A stretch of 6,815 nt of DNA from an uncultured Lachnospiraceae bacterium (GCA_945787485.1 CALZHV010000116.1:1-6815), one strand, 5' to 3'; shown: positions 1 to 6,263, counted from the stretch's first letter. Made by a program: numbers and translations. The notes: generated from the letters alone by a model not told the origin.

Positions 1-765
1 TGAGAAGTACTTCTTACCCTGCTCGATACATTCTTTCTTGTATGTACCTGCAACAGGATGCTGGAAACGAGTTGGGTTTGTTGAGTTACCTGTGATAGAT
101 ACGTCAACACCCTCTTTGTGCATGATTGCTACACCTTCAGGTACTGAGTTTGCACCGTAGCAGTTAACCTTTGCACGAAGACCTTCTGAATAAGATTTTC
201 TAAATACTTCTTTTACTTCGTTTGTATATGGATCATACTCTGTTTCAACAAATGTAAATCCGTTAATTCTTGCGATAATCTGAGCAGCATCCTTACCAAG
301 ACCGTTAAGAATAACTCTAAGTGGCTCCTTACGTACCTTGTTAGCTTTCTCAGCAATACCGATTGCACCTTCAGCAGCTGCAAACGATTCGTGACCTGCA
401 AGGAATGCGAAACACTTTGTCTCCTCCTCAAGGAGCATCTTTCCAAGGTTACCATGTCCAAGACCAACCTTACGTGTATCTGCAACAGAACCAGGGATAC
501 AGAAAGCCTGAAGACCTTCACCAATTGCAGCTGCAGCATCTGCTGCTCTTCTACAATCCTTCTTAATTGCGATTGCTGCACCTACTGTATAAGCCCAACA
601 AGCATTTTCGAAACAGATAGGCTGAATACCCTTAATCTGATTATATACGTCTAAACCAGCGTCCTTAGTTATTTTTTCTGCCTCTTCAATAGAAGCGATA
701 CCATAGCTATTTAAAACGCTGTTGATTTTATCTATTCTTCTCTCATATGATTCAAATAAAGCCAT
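1..765 (-). CDS. GGGtGRT-family protein, 3' end outside window
   Basis: The window contains 255 codons reading right to left from the ATG at 765 with no stop, so the C-terminus is cut off by the window edge. The N-terminus reads MALFESYERRIDKIN. An AGGAGG ribosome binding site (774-779) sits 8 bases before the start. I recognise the sequence as the GGGtGRT family, proteins of about 330 residues found in anaerobic bacteria and archaea; from memory the glycine-rich name motif follows within a few residues of the cut. Visible conserved-looking stretches are PICFENACWAY (49-59), GLGHGNLGKMLLEEE (101-115), LAGHESFAAAEGA (122-134) and VILNGLGKDAAQI (151-163), with cysteines at 51, 56, 71, 89 and 118. 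No signal peptide or membrane segment is seen, so it is probably cytoplasmic. It lies 18 bases after the scaffold-like gene and is surely cotranscribed with it. Molecular function is not established to my knowledge; a link to iron-sulfur metabolism is inferred from the neighbour only. Confidence 0.88.
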   Translation of the reverse strand, partial: MALFESYERRIDKINSVLNSYGIASIEEAEKITKDAGLDVYNQIKGIQPICFENACWAYTVGAAIAIKKDCRRAADAAAAIGEGLQAFCIPGSVADTRKVGLGHGNLGKMLLEEETKCFAFLAGHESFAAAEGAIGIAEKANKVRKEPLRVILNGLGKDAAQIIARINGFTFVETEYDPYTNEVKEVFRKSYSEGLRAKVNCYGANSVPEGVAIMHKEGVDVSITGNSTNPTRFQHPVAGTYKKECIEQGKKYFS

Positions 766-783
766 TTTCGTTACCTCCTTCTA

Positions 784-1491
784 TTATTTAGCAATTTCTT
801 TGTCAGTTCTAGGATCAATGATCTTAACTGCATCTGCAACACGACCATACTGTCCACATGACTTCTCATATGCAGTATTAGGGTCATCACCCTTCTTGAT
901 GAAGTCTGTCATCTTACCAAGGTTAACAAACTGATAACCGATAATAAGATCATCTGCATCAAGTGCGATACCTGTTACATAACCCTCTGCCATTTCAAGG
1001 TAACGTGGTCCCTTCTTGAGAGTACCATACATAGTACCAACCTGTGAACGAAGACCCTTACCAAGATCTTCAAGACCGGCACCAACAGGAAGACCATCCT
1101 CTGAGAATGCACTCTGAGTACGTCCGTATACGATCTGAAGGAATAACTCTCTCATAGCTGTATTAATAGCATCACAAACCAAGTCAGTGTTAAGTGCTTC
1201 CATAACTGTAAGACCAGGAAGAATTTCAGCTGACATAGCTGCTGAATGTGTCATACCTGAACAACCAATTGTTTCAACAAGTGCTTCCTGAATAATACCT
1301 TCCTTAACGTTAAGTGTAAGCTTACATGCACCCTGCTGTGGAGCACACCAGCCAATACCATGTGTAAGACCTGATATGTCCTTAACTTCTTTTGCCTGAA
1401 CCCATTTTGCTTCTTCAGGAATAGGTGCACAACCATGATGTACACCCTGAGCAACTGGGCACATGTTCTCTACTTCTTGTGAATAAATCAT
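784..1491 (-). CDS. NifU/IscU-like iron-sulfur cluster assembly scaffold-type protein
   Basis: The product is 235 residues starting MIYSQEVENMCPV. The start at 1491 is chosen because AAAGGAG (1499-1505) lies 7 bases upstream. A longer reading from the ATG at 1536 begins inside the promoter spacer, before the predicted transcription start, and can be excluded. The central part resembles the NifU N-terminal fold: beta-strand-like CKLTLNVKEGIIQEALVETIGCSG (56-79) followed by a helix with AAMSAEILPGLTVMEAL (84-100). IscU-type proteins carry cluster-ligand cysteines in similar contexts, and here C49, C56, C77, C106 and C212 are candidates, plus C11 and C21 near the start. It is longer than classical IscU (about 130 residues), with an extra C-terminal part from about residue 120 ending in CGQYGRVADAVKIIDP. 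It is the first gene of a pair with the GGGtGRT gene. Scaffold activity is inferred from family resemblance; the protein could instead use the fold for another cluster or metal role. Confidence 0.85.
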   Translation of the reverse strand: MIYSQEVENMCPVAQGVHHGCAPIPEEAKWVQAKEVKDISGLTHGIGWCAPQQGACKLTLNVKEGIIQEALVETIGCSGMTHSAAMSAEILPGLTVMEALNTDLVCDAINTAMRELFLQIVYGRTQSAFSEDGLPVGAGLEDLGKGLRSQVGTMYGTLKKGPRYLEMAEGYVTGIALDADDLIIGYQFVNLGKMTDFIKKGDDPNTAYEKSCGQYGRVADAVKIIDPRTDKEIAK

Positions 1492-1498
1492 TTTGAGA

Positions 1499-1505
1499 CT
1501 CCTTT
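1499..1505 (-). promoter_or_regulatory. Ribosome binding site deciding the scaffold-like gene start
   Basis: On the minus strand this reads AAAGGAG, 7 bases before the ATG at 1491. It fixes the start at MIYSQEV and rules out the in-frame upstream ATG at 1536, which lies inside the promoter palindrome. Confidence 0.85.
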
Positions 1506-1522
1506 CGAATATGTAATTACTT

Positions 1523-1552
1523 TTTATAATAGACATTTCCTTGAAATGTCAA
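1523..1552 (-). promoter_or_regulatory. Sigma-A-type promoter of the scaffold-like/GGGtGRT pair
   Basis: Reading the minus strand, a perfect -35 box TTGACA (1547-1552) is followed after 17 bases by TTATAA (1524-1529), or after 18 bases by TATAAA (1523-1528). Transcription should start near 1516, leaving a leader of about 25 bases with the AAAGGAG site. The spacer is largely occupied by a perfect inverted repeat. No sensible transcription unit other than the pair at 1-1491 lies downstream. Confidence 0.8.
1532..1550. promoter_or_regulatory. Perfect 19-bp inverted repeat inside the promoter, candidate operator
   Basis: GACATTTC and GAAATGTC are exact reverse complements separated by three bases. 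The repeat runs from within the -35 box to just short of the -10 box on the minus strand. A protein dimer bound here would block RNA polymerase, or could remodel the spacer as MerR-type activators do. It does not match the Fur, PerR or NsrR consensus sites as I remember them. An alternative reading as a transcript hairpin is unlikely because it lies upstream of the predicted transcription start. Confidence 0.65.
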
Positions 1553-1747
1553 TTTTATTTAGGATGTTTCTTAGAGCATAGAAACACTACCTTTTGTATT
1601 TTAACATAAATAATAAAATTACACTACTTTTTTTTTGCATTTACGACATTATTTTACAAAGCATTTTTTATAAAAACATATAAATTTTAGATATCCGTTT
1701 ACATAAGCTTTTTCATATGATTTTACATATGCTTTTATATATCTTTT
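1553..1747. other. AT-rich intergenic region with short imperfect repeats, no gene seen
   Basis: These 195 bases separate the lipoprotein stop from the downstream promoter. I see no credible coding frame, tRNA or GC-rich terminator. Two near-identical 15-mers, TTTACATAAGCTTTT (1698-1712) and TTTACATATGCTTTT (1722-1736), lie 24 bases apart, and a looser copy starts at 1653. A hairpin-forming sequence TGTTTCT / AGAAACA (arms 1565-1571 and 1580-1586, 8-base loop) lies just upstream of the -35 box. It lacks a U-rich tail on the minus strand, so it is not a convincing terminator for the lipoprotein gene and might instead be a regulator site. Confidence 0.5.
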
Positions 1748-2398
1748 TTACTTTATCATTGCCTTATATGTATCGATATCTTCATCGGTCAATGTTGTAA
1801 ATGTTATCATTAAAATGATACCGTCTCTGTCTGTAGCATACATATATTGCTTTGAATCTTCTCTTTCAGCAAGTTCAAGGCATGTCATGTCCATAGAGCC
1901 TAACTTATCATCATATATTTTGGCATCTTCAAAACCCTTTGCCGAGTTAGTAAGGTATTCTTTTGCTGTAGTGTCAGGCAGAAGATTATATCTTTCAGGA
2001 CAGAAATAGCTCACTATAACACTTGTCCCTTTTGTGGAATCACAAGCAATCATACAATATGACATTGCGTAATCATATGCAGATTCTGTTCCCTTCCAGA
2101 ACCCCTCTATGACAGCTTCATCCACTCCGGTCGAGTTTGCTACTGTAGCAGCATCATAAAACGTCCATCCTTCCGGCATTATAAATTGAAAATTAAAGCT
2201 TTCATTTGTATATACATTATCATATATAGTTCCTGCCATAATATCAGAGTATGTAACCTCATCCTCATTCGCATCACTATCTGTAGATATTTCGGTTACT
2301 TCTGATGTATTTTGCGTATCTTCATTAGCATTTCCGCATCCTGAAAGTGCAAGAACCATCATTGAAAATATAATTCCAACAGCTAATCTTTTTTTCAT
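1748..2398 (-). CDS. Secreted lipoprotein of unknown function
   Basis: The product has 216 residues with a clear lipoprotein signal: basic MKKR, a hydrophobic core (about 5-18) and lipobox LSGC with the acylated cysteine at 21. After cleavage and lipidation it should sit on the outer face of the cytoplasmic membrane. A low-complexity acidic, Ser/Thr/Asn-rich linker (about 24-52) leads to a folded domain with FNFQFIMPEGWTFYD (68-82), a motif style common in clostridial lipoproteins (an F-x-F-x-x-P-x-GW pattern). The domain has cysteines in SYCMIACD and in MTCLELAE. The gene starts 2 bases after the yajC stop, with its AAAGG-like binding site inside the end of yajC, so translation is probably coupled. 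I cannot assign a function; partnership with the Sec machinery is only suggested by position. Confidence 0.88.
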   Translation of the reverse strand: MKKRLAVGIIFSMMVLALSGCGNANEDTQNTSEVTEISTDSDANEDEVTYSDIMAGTIYDNVYTNESFNFQFIMPEGWTFYDAATVANSTGVDEAVIEGFWKGTESAYDYAMSYCMIACDSTKGTSVIVSYFCPERYNLLPDTTAKEYLTNSAKGFEDAKIYDDKLGSMDMTCLELAEREDSKQYMYATDRDGIILMITFTTLTDEDIDTYKAMIK

Positions 2399-2400
2399 TA

Positions 2401-2817
2401 TTACTTTTCCTTTTTCTTCTTTGAAGCCTTCTTTGGTTCTTCAACCTCTTCAACCTCAGCTTCTTCCTTAACAATTGCTGCACCGGCCTTTTCAACCTCA
2501 GCTATAGCATTTTTGTGCATAGGAATTCTACAGTTTCTGTTATTTCCAAACTCAACAATAATTGTTTCATCCTCAAGGATTGAAACGATTTCTCCATAGA
2601 AACCACCTGTTGTCATAATTTTGTCTCCGGGCTCCATTGTGTTATGGAGATCATCCATCTGCTTCTGCTGTTTCTTCTGTGGTCTTATAATCATGAAATA
2701 CATTAAACCAAAAAGAAAAACAAGATATAAAACAATTGTAAGAACACTCATTCCTGAAGTCTTACCTGATGTTGCATCTGCTGTAGCAGCTGCTGTTAAT
2801 AAAACATCGTAAAACAT
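2401..2817 (-). CDS. yajC: YajC, Sec translocase accessory membrane protein
   Basis: The 138-residue product has the YajC layout: a short N-terminal segment, one transmembrane helix (about 24-44, VLTIVLYLVFLFGLMYFMII), immediately followed by the hallmark RPQKKQQKQ (45-53), then a cytoplasmic domain with EPGDKIMTTGGFYGEI (62-77). In characterised bacteria YajC associates with SecDF and SecYEG at the membrane. Here the C-terminus is extended by a charged tail of alternating Glu- and Lys-rich stretches (about 112-138), making it longer than E. coli YajC (about 110). A strong GGAGG site (2826-2830) sits 8 bases before the start. It follows tgt by 45 bases with no terminator seen, matching the widespread tgt-yajC order, and runs directly into the lipoprotein gene. 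No secD or secF is present next to it. Confidence 0.93.
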   Translation of the reverse strand: MFYDVLLTAAATADATSGKTSGMSVLTIVLYLVFLFGLMYFMIIRPQKKQQKQMDDLHNTMEPGDKIMTTGGFYGEIVSILEDETIIVEFGNNRNCRIPMHKNAIAEVEKAGAAIVKEEAEVEEVEEPKKASKKKKEK

Positions 2818-2862
2818 TTTTATTTCCTCCTAAAAATTAATCAATTGTTATTTCAAAGATTC

Positions 2863-3993
2863 TTAAGCTTCACTGTTAAATCCATCAAGCTTTGCTTTTT
2901 TGTATTCAGCAAAACGATGTTCGGAAATAGCTGTCCGAATCTCATCCATCATATTATTATAAAAATATAAATTATGCAATACACAAAACCTCATACCGAG
3001 CATTTCTTTAGCCTTAAGCAAATGTCTTATATAAGCTCTTGAATACTTACTGCATGCAGGACACTTACATCCGCTTTCAATCGGCTCTGAATCCGTTTCA
3101 TATTTTGCATTAAAAAGATTTAATTTACCATGGTTTGTATAAACATGTCCATGTCGTCCGTTTCTTGACGGATATACACAATCAAAGAAATCAACGCCTC
3201 TTTCTACCGCCTCAAGTATATTAGCAGGTGTACCAACACCCATAAGATAAGTAGGTTTGTTTTGCGGAAGATATGGCACTGTTGCTTCTATTATTCTGTA
3301 CATTTCATCGTGACTTTCTCCGACTGCAAGACCGCCTATTGCATATCCGTCCAAATCCATTTCCGATATTCTCTTGGCATGCTCAATACGTATGTCCTCA
3401 AATATTCCACCCTGATTTATACCAAACAGCATCTGTTTCTTATTTATGGTATCCTCCATACTGTTTAATCTATTCATCTCGTTTTTACAACGTTCAAGCC
3501 ATCTTGTAGTTCTGTCAACTGACGGCTGGATATACGATTTCTCTGCCTTTGACGGCGGACATTCATCGAATGCCATGGCTATTGTCGAAGCAAGATTTGA
3601 CTGTATCTGCATACTTTCTTCAGGTCCCATAAATATTTTTCTTCCGTCGACATGGGAGGAAAAATATACGCCCTCTTCTTTAATTTTCCTTAATCCTGCA
3701 AGAGAAAATACCTGAAATCCGCCCGAATCGGTAAGAATTGGTTTATCCCAAACCATAAACTTATGTAAACCACCCATTTGTTTTACTATTTTATCACCGG
3801 GTCTTACATGTAGATGATAAGTATTAGAAAGCTGAACCTGCGTGCCGATTGTCTGTAAATCTTCTGTTGATACAGCACCCTTTATTGCAGCTACTGTTCC
3901 TACATTCATAAATACAGGAGTTTGAATGTTTCCATGTGGTGTTACAAGCTCACCACGTTTTGCATTTCCATCTGTAGTTATAACTTTATACAT
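2863..3993 (-). CDS. tgt: Queuine tRNA-ribosyltransferase
   Basis: This enzyme swaps guanine 34 in tRNAs with GUN anticodons (Asp, Asn, His, Tyr) for a queuosine precursor. From the ATG at 3993 the protein has 376 residues, the usual length for bacterial Tgt. Visible hallmarks are ILTDSGGFQVFSL (86-98) with the general acid/base aspartate D89; FDEC (142-145) and GGLAVGE (220-226) for substrate binding; DCVYPSRNGRHGH (271-283) with nucleophile D271; and the structural zinc site C309, C311, C314 and H340. All key residues are intact. A GTG at 4002 would add three residues but overlaps the ribosome binding site, so ATG 3993 is preferred. It is the first gene of the probable tgt-yajC-lipoprotein operon. 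Whether the organism makes preQ1 or salvages a precursor cannot be judged here: queA and other queuosine genes are not in the window. Confidence 0.97.
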   Translation of the reverse strand: MYKVITTDGNAKRGELVTPHGNIQTPVFMNVGTVAAIKGAVSTEDLQTIGTQVQLSNTYHLHVRPGDKIVKQMGGLHKFMVWDKPILTDSGGFQVFSLAGLRKIKEEGVYFSSHVDGRKIFMGPEESMQIQSNLASTIAMAFDECPPSKAEKSYIQPSVDRTTRWLERCKNEMNRLNSMEDTINKKQMLFGINQGGIFEDIRIEHAKRISEMDLDGYAIGGLAVGESHDEMYRIIEATVPYLPQNKPTYLMGVGTPANILEAVERGVDFFDCVYPSRNGRHGHVYTNHGKLNLFNAKYETDSEPIESGCKCPACSKYSRAYIRHLLKAKEMLGMRFCVLHNLYFYNNMMDEIRTAISEHRFAEYKKAKLDGFNSEA

Positions 3994-3999
3994 TTCTTT

Positions 4000-4006
4000 C
4001 ACCTTT
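4000..4006 (-). promoter_or_regulatory. Ribosome binding site deciding the tgt start
   Basis: The minus strand reads AAAGGTG here, 6 bases before the ATG at 3993. The GTG at 4002 that extends the reading frame is part of this site, so it cannot easily serve as the start codon. Confidence 0.75.
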
Positions 4007-4042
4007 AAAAAATCTTTTCATAAATATCTTACACAATACAGT

Positions 4043-4070
4043 ATTCTAACATAATTTTTTTATTTTTCAA
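4043..4070 (-). promoter_or_regulatory. Probable promoter of the tgt-yajC-lipoprotein operon
   Basis: On the minus strand TTGAAA (4065-4070) is followed after 16 bases by TAGAAT (4043-4048). A TG one base before the -10 gives an extended -10 element. Transcription should start near 4036, giving a leader of about 43 bases. It lies back to back with the plus-strand promoter, the two -35 boxes being 45 bases apart. Confidence 0.6.
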
Positions 4071-4115
4071 ACATAACAGTACATATTTAAATTTTTTTCA
4101 CATTTATCATTTATA

Positions 4116-4133
4116 TTGAAATTTATATTTCAA
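4116..4133. promoter_or_regulatory. Inverted repeat over the -35 region, candidate operator
   Basis: TTGAAAT (4116-4122) and ATTTCAA (4127-4133) are exact reverse complements separated by TTAT. Seven-base arms in such AT-rich DNA could arise by chance, but the position exactly on the -35 box of a strong promoter is typical of a repressor site. No regulator gene is visible in the window. Confidence 0.4.
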
Positions 4134-4144
4134 AAAGCTATAAT
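4116..4144 (+). promoter_or_regulatory. Near-consensus promoter of the small protein/ABC exporter operon
   Basis: TTGAAA (4116-4121), a 17-base spacer and a perfect TATAAT (4139-4144) form a strong sigma-A-type promoter. Transcription should start near 4151, about 33 bases before the ATG at 4184. An in-frame TTG at 4145 lies before this start point and can be dismissed as a start codon. The -35 and part of the spacer form an inverted repeat. Confidence 0.75.
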
Positions 4145-4170
4145 TTGACCATGTTAAAACCCATTAAATT

Positions 4171-4177
4171 AAAGGAG
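4171..4177 (+). promoter_or_regulatory. Ribosome binding site deciding the small protein start
   Basis: AAAGGAG lies 6 bases before the ATG at 4184 and fixes the N-terminus as MFRIWGKI rather than a longer form from the TTG at 4145. Confidence 0.8.
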
Positions 4178-4183
4178 ATTTTT

Positions 4184-4450
4184 ATGTTTAGAATCTGGGG
4201 AAAAATAATCAAAGATAACAGATTAGTAAACGACTATACAGCTTGTATAGATGACGAGTCGCTAAGTCGGACAAAAAAGGTTTATAATGCTCTTGATATT
4301 ATCTGCAATGAACTTGATTTATCGACGCCAATCTGGCTTAAATCCAACCAAAATGATTTTATCAAATTTTCAAGAACACGTTTTACACAGGATAATTTTA
4401 TCGAGCATATTGAATTTGACTATCTTGATTTTCATTTAATAGAAGAATAA
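4184..4450 (+). CDS. Conserved hypothetical small protein, 88 residues
   Basis: The protein begins MFRIWGKIIKDNRLVND and ends FDYLDFHLIEE. The N-terminal part is basic and amphipathic, while the C-terminus is acidic (IEHIEFDYLDFHLIEE). No signal peptide, membrane helix or cysteine cluster is seen, so a small cytoplasmic alpha/beta protein is likely. The pattern with SLSRTKKVYNALDIICNELDLSTPIWL (28-54) and the TRFTQDNFIE segment resembles a small uncharacterised family I associate with Lachnospiraceae and other clostridia; I know no function. It is the first gene after a strong promoter and ends 12 bases before the ABC ATPase gene, so it is cotranscribed with the exporter. Whether it works with the transporter or merely shares the promoter is open. 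Confidence 0.85.
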   Translation: MFRIWGKIIKDNRLVNDYTACIDDESLSRTKKVYNALDIICNELDLSTPIWLKSNQNDFIKFSRTRFTQDNFIEHIEFDYLDFHLIEE

Positions 4451-4462
4451 ACGGAGAACTCC

Positions 4463-5086
4463 ATGTTAATAAGTAATATAAATAAAGCATACGGAAAACA
4501 TATGATATTAAATGACGTCTCTATCGATATACAGAAAGGTATGATAATAGGGATACTTGGAATAAACGGGTCAGGTAAATCCACTCTTCTTTCTTGTCTT
4601 GCACAAAACAAAAGCTTAAGAGACGAAAACATAATAGGCTATGTTCCACAAGAGCATCCTCTGTTTGATGAGTTAAAGCCAATCGACAATATCAGAATGT
4701 GGACAAAGCTTAATAAAAAAGAAATAACAGCTGCTCTATCACATGATTTACTTAAGCCTCTTGGCATTGCAGACTTTCTTGATGTCCCTGTAAATAAAAT
4801 GTCAGGCGGCATGAAAAAAAGACTATCCATTGCATGTGCGCTTATAAATGAGCCTGATGTTATTTTGATGGACGAACCATTTGCATCACTTGACCTTATT
4901 GCAAAACAGGATGTAATAAATTATGTAAACCATTTTAAAAGAAATAACAAAGCTGTTGTCATAGCGTCACACGATGAGAATATATTTGACTATTGTGACA
5001 AAATTTATTTACTAAAAAATACAAAGCTTTATGACACGGCAGATTATAAAATCGATAAAAGTTATATTGAATTATTGAGGAGTTAA
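4463..5086 (+). CDS. ABC transporter ATP-binding protein (ABC-2 exporter type)
   Basis: A 207-residue single-domain ATPase that should power the adjacent membrane proteins from the cytoplasmic side. All nucleotide-binding elements are present: Walker A GINGSGKST (33-41), Q-loop glutamine in YVPQE (Q63), signature KMSGGMKKR (112-120), Walker B VILMDEP (133-139) with catalytic E138, D-loop SLD (142-144) and switch histidine H170. The signature reads MSGGM instead of LSGGQ, a tolerated variant in exporter ATPases. At 207 residues it is short for the class (usually 220-300) and lacks the C-terminal extension seen in many drug or bacteriocin exporters. A GGAG site (4453-4456) lies 6 bases before the ATG. 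The gene ends one base before the permease start, indicating translational coupling. Substrate is unknown. Confidence 0.94.
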   Translation: MLISNINKAYGKHMILNDVSIDIQKGMIIGILGINGSGKSTLLSCLAQNKSLRDENIIGYVPQEHPLFDELKPIDNIRMWTKLNKKEITAALSHDLLKPLGIADFLDVPVNKMSGGMKKRLSIACALINEPDVILMDEPFASLDLIAKQDVINYVNHFKRNNKAVVIASHDENIFDYCDKIYLLKNTKLYDTADYKIDKSYIELLRS

Positions 5087-5087
5087 G

Positions 5088-6221
5088 ATGAACAAATCTT
5101 CAATGTTTTGGCAACTCACACATACTTATATAAAAAGATTTTCAAAATATTATTTTGCAATCGCTTTATCTACATTTTTTATCTTTGTATTTTGCGCACT
5201 TATAAGCAGCTATCTTTCCGACAATGTATACAAAGAGAAAATATTTCAAAAGTACAGCATTGCATATTATATACCTGAAGGGGCTGATGACAATTATAAT
5301 CAGCTTGCCGTATCTATGCTTAAGGAGCTTGGCGGAATGAAGGAAACTGCTAATCTTATACCGGTTTCTTCTGCCGAAGAAGGTTATTATATGCTTGATA
5401 ACAATGAAGTACTTTATCTTATTATTGTTCCCGATGATTTTTTAAGAGGAATAATGTACGGCTACAATTATCCGTTGGAAATTATTGTAAAAGAACACGA
5501 TTCAATAGCTTCTTACATAGCTAATGAACTGTTTTTGTCATATGCAAATTATCTTAAAATTGCTCAGGCTGCTGCTTACAGCGGATATGACACAGCTGTT
5601 TCTGACAATATTTCAGACAGTGATTTAGAAGCATTACAGAATAATATTGACATTACATTTTTGGACAGATGTCTGAATAAGGATTCTCATATTTCAAAAA
5701 TAGTTGCAACAAACGAAGGGGCATTTTCTCTTTTAGAGCACTACTATTCTGTAGCCGTTATTCTTACAGTTGTTTTTATGAGTTTTATTTTAATTCCGTG
5801 CATACAAAACGTAAGTCCGGGTGTTTATACGCTATTAAACACTTGTAAAATCAATAGATTTCACATAATTTTTGCCAATAGTATTGCTGCAACACCTGCG
5901 TTTTTCATTTCATATTTGCTTAGCAATTTAGTTTTAGCTTTTATGCCTGCAAATGATACCTTTAATTTTAATTATGCAGGTTTGTTATCAATAATTCCCG
6001 TCTTGTTTATTATTTCGTTTTGTATATCGTCTGTCGCAATATTTTGTAAAAATCAAACTATTGCAAGCCTCGTAATATTTGGTGTAATAATTATCGGGCT
6101 TTATATAGGAGGAGGTTTCATTCCTGATATCCTTCTTCCGGAGATAATCCGGAAGCTTTCGGATTTAACTCCTTTTAAATTGTTGATACGTTTTTTTGAA
6201 TATTCACTATTTGAAGTTTAA
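5088..6221 (+). CDS. ABC-2-type transporter permease, first subunit
   Basis: A 377-residue membrane protein with the ABC2_membrane_3-like layout: one N-terminal helix (about 22-42), a long soluble domain predicted to face outside (about 43-218), then a C-terminal bundle of helices (about 220-240, 259-284, 296-319 and 324-345) and a short end. The segment IIGLYIGGGFIP (335-346) is typical of the last helix in ABC-2 permeases. Its start follows the ATPase stop by one base, with GAGGAG (5077-5082) inside the ATPase end. The large outer domain carries LYLIIVPDDFLRGIMYGYNYPLEIIVKE (109-136), which matches a segment of the next gene product and indicates paralogy. The family includes exporters of drugs, peptides and lipids; nothing here identifies the substrate. 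I count five helices with confidence; six is usual, so one near 349-370 may be a short or re-entrant segment. Confidence 0.92.
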   Translation: MNKSSMFWQLTHTYIKRFSKYYFAIALSTFFIFVFCALISSYLSDNVYKEKIFQKYSIAYYIPEGADDNYNQLAVSMLKELGGMKETANLIPVSSAEEGYYMLDNNEVLYLIIVPDDFLRGIMYGYNYPLEIIVKEHDSIASYIANELFLSYANYLKIAQAAAYSGYDTAVSDNISDSDLEALQNNIDITFLDRCLNKDSHISKIVATNEGAFSLLEHYYSVAVILTVVFMSFILIPCIQNVSPGVYTLLNTCKINRFHIIFANSIAATPAFFISYLLSNLVLAFMPANDTFNFNYAGLLSIIPVLFIISFCISSVAIFCKNQTIASLVIFGVIIIGLYIGGGFIPDILLPEIIRKLSDLTPFKLLIRFFEYSLFEV

Positions 6222-6263
6222 AATAGAGGATTTATTATTAATTATTTTGAAAAAGGAAAAAAT

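Noticed and set aside
213..581. A 122-codon open frame on the minus strand
   Set aside because: It overlaps the GGGtGRT gene in another frame on the same strand; its Leu/Gln/Arg-rich, low-complexity product is typical of frame-shifted reading.
1492..1536. N-terminal extension MSIIKSNYIFERSLK of the scaffold-like protein
   Set aside because: The upstream ATG lies inside the promoter palindrome, before the predicted transcription start, and a good ribosome binding site serves the ATG at 1491.
1565..1586. Hairpin considered as a rho-independent terminator for the lipoprotein gene
   Set aside because: The stem is only 7 bp with an 8-base loop, is AT-rich, and on the minus strand it is followed by CCTAAATAAAA rather than a U tract.
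1714..1731. CATATG-N6-CATATG hairpin in the intergenic region
   Set aside because: A 6-bp AT-rich stem with no extension of pairing; too weak to call a terminator or structured RNA.
3262..3715. Several plus-strand open frames antisense to tgt
   Set aside because: They mirror the strongly coding tgt frame and have no ribosome binding sites or recognisable products.
4145..4183. N-terminal extension of the small protein from a TTG codon
   Set aside because: The TTG directly follows the -10 box, upstream of the likely transcription start, and AAAGGAG points to the ATG at 4184.
4453..4462. GGAGAACTCC palindrome over the ATPase ribosome binding site, considered as a translational switch
   Set aside because: Folding allows only a 3-4 bp stem, too weak to hide the site; it is likely coincidental.
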